The notes beneath the pieces are model-generated. The model was not told the origin of the DNA and did not search any database. It saw nothing but the letters and a program-made list of their open reading frames with translations. A DNA stretch of 12,012 bases from Pseudomonadota bacterium. GTDB taxonomy: Bacteria > Pseudomonadota > Gammaproteobacteria > Burkholderiales > Burkholderiaceae_D. Positions 7,311 to 12,012 of the stretch are shown piece after piece. How positions within the stretch are numbered: position 1 is the stretch's first letter; every line of letters starts with the position of its first letter. A program made the position numbers and the translations under genes. The DNA is taken from contig JAFAGG010000022.1 of NCBI GenBank assembly GCA_023422955.1, positions 1 through 12,012 on the forward strand. Direction: 5' to 3'.

Positions 7311-7425
7311 CGATTGCAGCCTATGCAATGTGCGTTCCTCCCCTCGAGGTAGCAAAATCCAAGCACGAATTTTATTTCCTTGTTGAAAAACAAAGTGCAA
7401 TGTTGGGAATTTCAGAACACTTCAC

Positions 7426-7454
7426 TTGTCATAAGAGTGCACAAGATTTTTTAT
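7426..7454 (+). promoter_or_regulatory. Candidate promoter of the outer-membrane protein gene
   Basis: TTGTCA (7426-7431) and TTTTAT (7449-7454) are separated by 17 bases, a plausible though weak sigma-70-type pair. The leader to ATG 7480 would be about 20 bases, with AGAGGG placed as ribosome-binding site. Confidence 0.3.
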
Positions 7455-7479
7455 TGACTATGTATGAGAGGGTACAACT

Positions 7480-8043
7480 ATGAAAAAAATCATGATTCTG
7501 GCTGCGCTGGCCACCGCTTCGGCAGCAGCAGTTGCACAACCCACCTTTGGACAAGCCGCGAATCCGAATGACCGGCTGTTATACGGCGAACTGGGTTATA
7601 GCGTGATAGAGCTGGAAAGCGATACGCTGCCCGGCTACTCGTCGGACAACGATGCGGTGACCGGCATCATCGGCTACAAATTTCATCCGAATATTTCCGG
7701 CGAGGTGTTTCTCGCAGGCGGAACGGGCACCGAGAATGTGAATTATGGCCCGATTAACGTAGGTTCCAAGATCAAGAACTCCTACGGCATCTTCATCAAG
7801 CCCAACATCATGGTCACGGATCGCGTGGAGCTGTTTGGACGTGTCGGCTACCTGGAATCCGAGCTGGAACTGTCAGTGCCGGGAGCTGCTGCCTCTGATA
7901 GCGATGGTTCGTTTGCCTATGGCGCAGGCGTCAACTATCACTTTACCGACCGCTTCTATGGTCAGGCTGCCTATACGTCTTTCTATGACAAGGATGACGA
8001 TACCGCCAGGGGTTATACGCTGGCGGTCGGCATGAAGTTTTAA
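7480..8043 (+). CDS. Small OmpA/OmpX-like outer-membrane beta-barrel protein
   Basis: The 187-residue protein has a clear signal peptide (MKKIMILAALATASAAAVA, cleavage before Gln20). The mature part is made of alternating amphipathic strands typical of an eight-stranded barrel, for example LLYGELGYSVIELE, VELFGRVGYLESELEL, SFAYGAGVNYHF and YTLAVGMKF. It ends in phenylalanine, the usual terminal residue recognised by the BAM machinery. It belongs to the broad outer-membrane beta-barrel family with OmpX- and OmpW-sized members; no specific function can be assigned. AGAGGG eight bases before ATG 7480 supports the start. The gene is transcribed alone, divergent from the importer operon and ending at a strong bidirectional terminator. 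Its place between two selenium-linked blocks may be chance or may point to a role in outer-membrane passage. Confidence 0.8.
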   Translation: MKKIMILAALATASAAAVAQPTFGQAANPNDRLLYGELGYSVIELESDTLPGYSSDNDAVTGIIGYKFHPNISGEVFLAGGTGTENVNYGPINVGSKIKNSYGIFIKPNIMVTDRVELFGRVGYLESELELSVPGAAASDSDGSFAYGAGVNYHFTDRFYGQAAYTSFYDKDDDTARGYTLAVGMKF

Positions 8044-8084
8044 TTCAACCATTCGTCCGCATGAACGCGGACTGATGAGGAGGC

Positions 8085-8120
8085 AAAAAATGCAGGGGAC
8101 TCGAAATCCCCTGCATTTTT
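8085..8120. terminator. Bidirectional intrinsic terminator
   Basis: A perfect 9-base stem TGCAGGGGA / TCCCCTGCA (8091-8099 with 8107-8115) encloses a 7-base loop. It is flanked by A6 on the left and T5 on the right, so it works in both directions. It lies between the convergent ends of the outer-membrane protein gene (8043) and senC (8143). Confidence 0.92.
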
Positions 8121-8142
8121 ATTTGCGATTACTTACGATCAT

Positions 8143-9195
8143 TTACGATCGGCCGCGGACCTGGACCTGCGCTTCGCCTTCCAGCATTTCTCCAATCACG
8201 GCGGCATGATCGAATCCGCCCTGACGGAAAATCTCCAGCACTCTGTCCACGCTATTGGCATCGCAGGACACCAGCAAGCCGCCCGACGTCTGAGGGTCGG
8301 TGAGCAGCGCCTGCTGGGCCGGCGTGATCGATGCATCCAGCTTCACATTGTGGCCGTATCCATTCCAGTTGCGTCCCGAAGCTCCGGTCACATACCCGCT
8401 TTCCACCAATTGCGGCACGCCGGGCAGGAACGGCACGGCAGGCATGTCGATGCGCGCAATCAGTTGCGCGCCGCGTGCCAGTTCCAGCGTATGCCCCAGC
8501 AGGCCGAAACCCGTTACGTCGGTCAGCGCATGCACGCCATCCACCAGTGCCAACGCCGGGCCCGGCTTATTCAGCTTGGTGGTGTTGGCGATCATCGCGG
8601 CATAGCCGTTGTCGTCCAGTCCGTTTTTCTTCAGGGCCGCCGACAGCACGCCCACGCCCAGCGGCTTGCCCAGTATCAGCTTGTCGCCTGCCTTGGCGCC
8701 GGCATTGCGCTTGACGCGCGACGGATGTATCAGGCCCATCACCACCAGGCCATAGATCGGTTCGACCGAGTCGATGGTGTGTCCGCCGGCGACCGGAATG
8801 CCGGCTTCCGCGCAGATGGACTCGCCGCCGCGAATGATTTCGCCGATCACTTCCAGCGGCAATTTGTCGATGGGCATGCCTACCAGCGCCAATGCCATGA
8901 TGGGCATGCCGCCCATGGCATAGACATCGGATATCGCATTCGTTGCCGCGATGCGGCCAAAGTCGTAAGGATCGTCGACGATGGGCATGAAAAAGTCGGT
9001 GGTGGCGATCAGCGCCTGTTCTTCATTGAGCTTGTAGACTGCGGCATCGTCTGCGGTTTCTATGCCGACCATCAGTTGCGGCGGCACCGGGAAGCCGCTG
9101 GATTTTTTCAGGATTTCAGCCAGCACGCCGGGCGCGATCTTGCAGCCGCAGCCGCCGCCGTGAGAAAAGGAAGTCAGACGCAATGGAGAATTCAT
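8143..9195 (-). CDS. senC: Selenophosphate synthetase (SelD homologue) SenC
   Basis: The 350-residue enzyme makes selenophosphate from selenide, ATP and water. The N-terminal loop SFSHGGGCGCKIAP carries Cys16 and Lys19, which align with catalytic Cys17 and Lys20 of E. coli SelD. There is cysteine, not selenocysteine, at the active site. Further SelD landmarks are ETADDAAVY (46-54), TTDFFMPIVDDPYDFG (65-80), GGHTID, LTDVTGFGLLGH and DPQTSGG. The start at 9195 is chosen over 9213 because it follows AGGAG at correct spacing, matches family length, and overlaps the senB stop by 4 bases (ATGA), which implies translational coupling. In the published selenoneine pathway this homologue is SenC and feeds SenB. 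Encoded alone it would be called selD; the fused context with senB and divergent senA makes senC the better name. It could also serve selenoprotein or selenouridine synthesis. Confidence 0.92.
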   Translation of the reverse strand: MNSPLRLTSFSHGGGCGCKIAPGVLAEILKKSSGFPVPPQLMVGIETADDAAVYKLNEEQALIATTDFFMPIVDDPYDFGRIAATNAISDVYAMGGMPIMALALVGMPIDKLPLEVIGEIIRGGESICAEAGIPVAGGHTIDSVEPIYGLVVMGLIHPSRVKRNAGAKAGDKLILGKPLGVGVLSAALKKNGLDDNGYAAMIANTTKLNKPGPALALVDGVHALTDVTGFGLLGHTLELARGAQLIARIDMPAVPFLPGVPQLVESGYVTGASGRNWNGYGHNVKLDASITPAQQALLTDPQTSGGLLVSCDANSVDRVLEIFRQGGFDHAAVIGEMLEGEAQVQVRGRS

Positions 9196-10169
9196 GAGGG
9201 CTCCTGTTGGCAATGCCGGACATTATCCAATAATTGCAGCAGCGCCGCCTGTTCGCGTGCCGGAGAGAAGAGTGCGGCGCGCCGCCGGCACTGCCTGAGC
9301 AAGGCCCCGTAAAACACCGGCTCTTGCATGCACCGCTGTATCAGCGTCGCCAGCGCGGCACTGTCATCAAAGGGGAAATAGCCGAAATACTCATTGCCCA
9401 GCATGCCCCGGTTGCCGGGAATGTCGCTGGCCAGTACCGGCACTCCACTTCTTATCGCTTCAGCGATAACATTGGCGCCGCCCTCCATGCGCGAAGGCAG
9501 CACCAGCAACTGGCTGCGGCTTATCAGGTGGCGTGTTTTCACATGGCTGGTATTGCCGAGCCAGCGGTAATGCTGATGTTGTCGCTGCAAGGCGTTGGCC
9601 TGTTCCTCAAGCGCTGGATCGAGCGCTACGCCTATCTGCAGGAAGCGCAGATGCGGCAATGCAAGCAGCGCCGCTGCTCGGATGAAACAAGCGGGGTTCT
9701 TTTCCTCGCGCAAGTGCCCGGCCATGGTGACGCACCAGCTCCCTGTGCCAGCAATATCGTTGGCAGCTCGCAGGGCAGGAGCGGATTGCCGGATGACCAT
9801 GGTCTTGCGCCGCAAGTCGGCGGGCAGGGCGGATAAGCCTTGCTCCTGCAGCACCACCAGCCGGTTTGCCAGTGCTAGGGATTGTTGTGCCTCAGGATTG
9901 TTGACGATATCCCGGTATAAGTCGGTGCCGGTCAGGACTACAATCAGCGGACGCGCGGGATGGGCATGGGAAAAGCTTGAAATGGATGCGGCTGAACGCC
10001 GTGCATGCAGGGCAATCATGATGTCGGCTGCCTGATCTTCCCAGGAGGCGCTCAAGGCGACACGATAGCGCGACCGGAGCAAACGCGACCAGCGCAGTGC
10101 GGTCTGCCAATTACCATTGTTGGCAGCAGCCAGTGCAGGACTCACGATGATGACCGAGGGTTTCGTCAA
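9192..10169 (-). CDS. senB: Selenosugar synthase SenB (GT-B glycosyltransferase)
   Basis: The 325-residue protein has the two-domain GT-B layout of the GT4 family. The N-terminal domain begins with VIIVSPALAAANNGNWQTA (6-24), holding the small-residue and N/G loop typical of this subgroup, and includes VVLTGTDLYRDI (77-88). The C-terminal domain has GHLREEKNP (151-159) and the nucleotide-sugar binding EX7E motif with Glu229 and Glu237, then SGVPVLASDIPGNRGML. In selenoneine biosynthesis SenB joins selenophosphate and a UDP-sugar into a 1-seleno-sugar, forming the first carbon-selenium bond. The gene starts at an uncommon TTG (10169): no in-frame ATG lies between it and an upstream stop, and the conserved N-terminal strand begins almost at once. 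An AGG seven bases upstream is a weak ribosome-binding site. It overlaps senC by 4 bases and is divergent from senA. Outside this context it would only be a generic glycosyltransferase. Confidence 0.88.
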   Translation of the reverse strand: MTKPSVIIVSPALAAANNGNWQTALRWSRLLRSRYRVALSASWEDQAADIMIALHARRSAASISSFSHAHPARPLIVVLTGTDLYRDIVNNPEAQQSLALANRLVVLQEQGLSALPADLRRKTMVIRQSAPALRAANDIAGTGSWCVTMAGHLREEKNPACFIRAAALLALPHLRFLQIGVALDPALEEQANALQRQHQHYRWLGNTSHVKTRHLISRSQLLVLPSRMEGGANVIAEAIRSGVPVLASDIPGNRGMLGNEYFGYFPFDDSAALATLIQRCMQEPVFYGALLRQCRRRAALFSPAREQAALLQLLDNVRHCQQEPS

Positions 10170-10231
10170 TGAATTGCCTGTCGATTAAAGGAATAAAATC
10201 GTAAGGGTGCAAATCGCAAGGGTGATATCTG
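10170..10231. promoter_or_regulatory. Divergent senA/senB promoter region with tandem 11-mers
   Basis: All signals for both senA and senB must fit in or near these 62 bases. An 11-mer TCGYAAGGGTG occurs twice, at 10199-10209 and 10214-10224, 15 bases apart; the second copy provides AAGGG as a loosely spaced ribosome-binding site for senA. For senB, TTGCAC (10212-10207) and TTTAAT (10189-10184) on the minus strand are 17 bases apart and make a fair sigma-70-type promoter whose -35 overlaps the first 11-mer. No clear plus-strand promoter was found. Confidence 0.4.
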
Positions 10232-11434
10232 ATGGATGAAGCAATAAGCGAATTTTCCTTTCGCAACGCAATGCCTGCACAGCTGATCGAAGCATTCCGC
10301 GATGCGAGAAATTATACGCTCGCCCTGTTCGATGGTTTTGCGGCGGCCGGTTATGATCGCGTGGAAATGGTGCCGGTTTCTCCCTTGCTCAATCCGCCGC
10401 TGTGGGAGCTGGGGCATATCGCTTGGTTCGCCGAGTGGTATGTGCTGCGCGAAGCCCAATCGAGCGAGCCGGGCGCTGCGAAAAAACCATCGCTGCTGAC
10501 CAAGGGCGATGACTGGTTCGACTCCAATACGGTACCGCACAAATCGCGCTGGCATCTGGGCCTGCCATCCTCCGGCGCCATGAAAACCTATTGCCACGAG
10601 GTGCTGGACCGCCTGTTCGATAAACTTGAGCGCATCTCCAATGACGATGCCGCGCTCTATCCTTATCGCCTCGTGCTCGCGCATGAATACATGCACCAGG
10701 AAGCCTTCACCTATACCTTGAATACGCTGGATCTGCCGCTGCCTGCGCAACTGGCCAACCTCGGCTTTCATCCCTGGGCGCAGGGCGAGATCAGTTTCGA
10801 CGGCGGCACCTTCAAGATGGGCAGCGTGCGGGATCAGGGCTTCGTGTTCGATAACGAGAAATGGGAACATACCCGCCATGTCGCTCCCTTCGCCATGGAT
10901 GCCACGCTGGTGAGCAATGCGCAATTCATGGAGTTCATCGAGGCGGGTGGTTACCAGAAACCGCAGTACTGGAGCGAAGCAGGCCGCACCTGGTTATTGC
11001 AGCAGGATCGTTCCGCTCCCAAAGGCTGGGTGCGCGACGGCGATTCATGGTCGCGTCAGCGCTTCGGCCAGCGCGTGGAATTGTCGCGACGCCAGCCCGT
11101 GCGTCACGTTTGCCTGCATGAAGTGAAAGCCTACTGTGCCTGGGCCAAACGCAGGTTGCCCACTGAAGAAGAATGGGAGTATGCCGTGCTATCCGAACAC
11201 CCGGCGCTGCGCTGGGGCGATTTATGGGAATGGACCGACAGCGTATTCTTGCCGTATGCAGGTTTTGAAGCGGATGCCTACCGCGAATATTCCGCACCCT
11301 GGTTTTCAACGCACCAGGTTGTGCGAGGCGCGTCCTTTGCCACACCCGAACCCTTGCGCTCGCCGAAATTCAGGAATTTTTATATGGCGGAGCGCAGGGA
11401 TATTTTTGTCGGCTTCAGGACGTGCGGGATTTGA
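10232..11434 (+). CDS. senA: Selenoneine synthase SenA (EgtB-like non-haem iron enzyme)
   Basis: The 400-residue enzyme has the EgtB two-domain layout. The N-terminal DinB-like four-helix domain carries three candidate iron-binding histidines, His62 in ELGHIAWFAEW and His151/His155 in AHEYMHQEAF, matching the 3-His site of mycobacterial EgtB. The C-terminal formylglycine-generating-enzyme-like domain starts at GGTFKMGS (191-198) and continues through RRLPTEEEWEYA (307-318), GDLWEWTDSV and VVRGASFATPEPLRSPKFRN to the very end. SenA uses oxygen to couple hercynine to the selenosugar made by SenB; selenoxide breakdown gives selenoneine. The choice of SenA over EgtB rests on divergent pairing with senB-senC, since a plain ergothioneine cluster would carry egtD and egtC instead. 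There is no fused methyltransferase domain. ATG 10232 is the first in frame; ATG 10271 is an alternative that would trim 13 poorly conserved residues. Confidence 0.9.
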   Translation: MDEAISEFSFRNAMPAQLIEAFRDARNYTLALFDGFAAAGYDRVEMVPVSPLLNPPLWELGHIAWFAEWYVLREAQSSEPGAAKKPSLLTKGDDWFDSNTVPHKSRWHLGLPSSGAMKTYCHEVLDRLFDKLERISNDDAALYPYRLVLAHEYMHQEAFTYTLNTLDLPLPAQLANLGFHPWAQGEISFDGGTFKMGSVRDQGFVFDNEKWEHTRHVAPFAMDATLVSNAQFMEFIEAGGYQKPQYWSEAGRTWLLQQDRSAPKGWVRDGDSWSRQRFGQRVELSRRQPVRHVCLHEVKAYCAWAKRRLPTEEEWEYAVLSEHPALRWGDLWEWTDSVFLPYAGFEADAYREYSAPWFSTHQVVRGASFATPEPLRSPKFRNFYMAERRDIFVGFRTCGI

Positions 11435-11473
11435 ATCGAGAGAGGGTGTAGTACGGGCATAGCAAGAGTAGAC

Positions 11474-11503
11474 TTGTCTTGTTTTACCCTCGTTGCATAT
11501 AGT
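11474..11503 (+). promoter_or_regulatory. Candidate promoter of the ABM-domain gene
   Basis: TTGTCT (11474-11479) and TATAGT (11498-11503) are 18 bases apart in the 87-base gap after senA, about 19 bases before the gene start. Five of six and four of six bases agree with consensus. It suggests the ABM gene can be expressed without senA. Confidence 0.35.
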
Positions 11504-11521
11504 ATTTTTTGAAAGGGTTAC

Positions 11522-11845
11522 ATGACAAGCGAACACCTGGTTTTTTATGTGAAGCTCTACGTCAAGCCGGAACGGGTCGAAGAATGGAAAGCGGCTGTCA
11601 CGGCGATTATCGAAGCAATGGCAAAGGAAGACGCATTCATATCCTGCCATCTGCACCAGGATGCGTACGAAGAAAATCTTTTCACGCTTTATGAAAGATG
11701 GGCTGAGCCCAGCGTCGAGGCTTTCCTGAAAAATCAGATGAAACCCTATCGCATCGAATACGAGGCAAAGCTGAAAGATTTGCTGCAGCGCCCGAGAGAG
11801 CCGCAGGTGCTCAAGCCGCTGGGGCAGTGGTACAAGAATGAGTAA
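11522..11845 (+). CDS. Small antibiotic biosynthesis monooxygenase (ABM/YgiN-like) domain protein
   Basis: The 107-residue protein reads as a single ferredoxin-like ABM domain. The first strand LVFYVKLYVKPE leads to a helix with ERVEEWKAAVTAIIEAMAKE, a strand with FISCHLHQDAYEENLFTLYERWAE, and a helix with SVEAFLKNQMKPYRIEYEAKL. The block ENLFTLYERWAEPSVEAFL is the most diagnostic. Such dimeric proteins act as cofactor-free quinol monooxygenases, haem-degrading enzymes or ligand sensors; the exact role cannot be told. GAAAGGG five to six bases before ATG 11522 is a good ribosome-binding site. It lies 87 bases after senA on the same strand and has its own promoter candidate, so co-transcription is possible but not required. 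It is not a known part of selenoneine synthesis. Confidence 0.82.
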   Translation: MTSEHLVFYVKLYVKPERVEEWKAAVTAIIEAMAKEDAFISCHLHQDAYEENLFTLYERWAEPSVEAFLKNQMKPYRIEYEAKLKDLLQRPREPQVLKPLGQWYKNE

Positions 11846-11887
11846 GTGCGGCATCCCGCAATGCACAGCGTAGCGATACGTCGGTGA

Positions 11888-11908
11888 ACTACGGGCTCTT
11901 CCCCTAGT
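11888..11908. promoter_or_regulatory. 21-base dyad upstream of the TspO-like gene
   Basis: ACTA-C-GGG and CCC-C-TAGT are arranged as an imperfect inverted repeat around a 5-base centre (CTCTT). It ends 11 bases before ATG 11920. Placement suggests an operator or a leader hairpin affecting that gene. It lacks a T-run, so it is not an intrinsic terminator. Confidence 0.3.
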
Positions 11909-11919
11909 CAGATGGGCAT

Positions 11920-12012
11920 ATGTCGCCGCTCACAAAAAAGCAGCAAATAATCGGTCTCATTGCCTGGCTTGCCGTCAGCTTCATCGCTGCCGCCATAGGC
12001 AGCGCCGCCACC
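11920..12012 (+). CDS. TspO/MBR-like membrane protein, N-terminal fragment (runs off right edge)
   Basis: The first 31 codons are visible. The sequence begins MSPLTKKQQ and passes at once into a hydrophobic helix, IIGLIAWLAVSFIAAAIGS, then AAT. A first helix with W, a run of small residues and a closing GS-A-T is typical of the TspO/MBR family (tryptophan-rich sensory proteins), where it precedes the conserved WY..L..P..PP segment that would lie beyond the edge. TspO proteins bind tetrapyrroles and cholesterol-like ligands in the membrane and are linked to oxidative stress. The upstream ATG at 11912 is in another frame that ends after 12 codons. No strong ribosome-binding site is seen. With so little sequence, a different small membrane protein remains possible. 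Confidence 0.55.
   Translation, partial: MSPLTKKQQIIGLIAWLAVSFIAAAIGSAAT

Larger units (their letters stand above)
7178..7479. other. Divergent intergenic regulatory region between importer operon and outer-membrane protein gene
   Basis: These 302 bases are clearly more AT-rich than the genes on either side and contain no convincing gene; the 71-codon frame on the minus strand at 7185-7400 has no recognisable family features. The region holds three evenly spaced 9-mers (7282-7310), a weak minus-strand promoter candidate beside them, and a weak plus-strand promoter candidate near 7426-7454. A small inverted repeat CTTGT/ACAAG (7425-7429 and 7441-7445) overlaps the latter. Both flanking genes must be transcribed from here. 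Confidence 0.6.

Noticed and set aside
7185..7400. 71-codon minus-strand frame in the intergenic region upstream of the importer operon
   Set aside because: No family resemblance, no clear ribosome-binding site, and it spans the AT-rich promoter region with the phased repeats; more likely a chance frame.
8055..8110. Hammerhead-ribozyme-like core: hairpin GTCCGC/GCGGAC followed by CTGATGAG and later CGAAA
   Set aside because: The base before the would-be first stem is G, which does not fit the cleavage site. No upstream strand can pair with the bases after GAAA, and those bases are already used in the terminator stem. The second stem would be only about 3 base pairs.
9140..9150. Selenocysteine at the SenC active site
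   Set aside because: The codon at the catalytic position reads as cysteine (TGC) and no in-frame TGA interrupts the gene, so no SECIS element is needed.
11445..11495. Possible senA terminator from GAGGGT/ACCCTC or CAAGA/TCTTG pairing before TTTTA
   Set aside because: The stems are short or the loop very long and the T-run is weak; not strong enough to call.
11847..11860. Hairpin TGCGG-CATC-CCGCA after the ABM-domain gene
   Set aside because: Stem of only 5 base pairs without a following T-run; may be a weak pause but not a supported terminator.

Overview
The window looks like a chromosomal segment of a GC-rich Gram-negative bacterium, most likely a betaproteobacterium of the order Burkholderiales, possibly Oxalobacteraceae. 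This rests on codon use, outer-membrane and periplasmic proteins, short REP-like palindromes encoding the familiar 'PHPNLPLEGEG' type of peptide, and gene content. The genus is a guess. Its centrepiece is a selenium region: a complete selenoneine biosynthesis set (senA, senB, senC) next to a four-gene phosphonate-type ABC importer that is best read as a selenium oxyanion transporter.

Layout. From 1 to 3663 (minus strand) there is an export-type ABC system: a LolD-like ATPase, an 844-residue double-FtsX permease overlapping it by 4 bases, and at the left edge the start of an AttH/CrtC-like lipocalin-fold secreted protein. This is the AttEFGH-type arrangement. REP-like palindromes lie between the permease and the AttH-like gene (163-402) and between this operon and the next (3732-3830). 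From 3839 to 7177 (minus strand) lies a tightly packed operon: binding protein, ATPase, permease 1, permease 2, with 2-base gaps or 4-base overlaps. A 302-base intergenic region (7178-7479) holds three 9-mers repeated at a 10-base period and separates this operon from a divergent small outer-membrane beta-barrel gene (7480-8043, plus). A bidirectional terminator (8085-8120) closes the barrel gene and the convergent senB-senC pair (senC 8143-9195 and senB 9192-10169, both minus). senA (10232-11434, plus) is divergent from senB across 62 bases. After senA come an ABM-fold small protein (11522-11845) and the first 31 codons of a TspO/MBR-like membrane protein running off the right edge.

How the genes work together (inference from family knowledge): the importer brings in oxidised selenium; after reduction, SenC (a SelD homologue) makes selenophosphate; SenB (a GT-B glycosyltransferase) moves the selenium onto a sugar to give a selenosugar; SenA (an EgtB-like non-haem iron enzyme) joins the selenosugar to hercynine, and breakdown of the selenoxide yields selenoneine. 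No egtD (histidine trimethylation to hercynine) is visible, so hercynine must come from elsewhere in the genome or from outside. The selenoneine pathway itself is published; what is less described here is the gene order, the linked importer, and candidate regulatory repeats upstream of both the importer and senA/senB.
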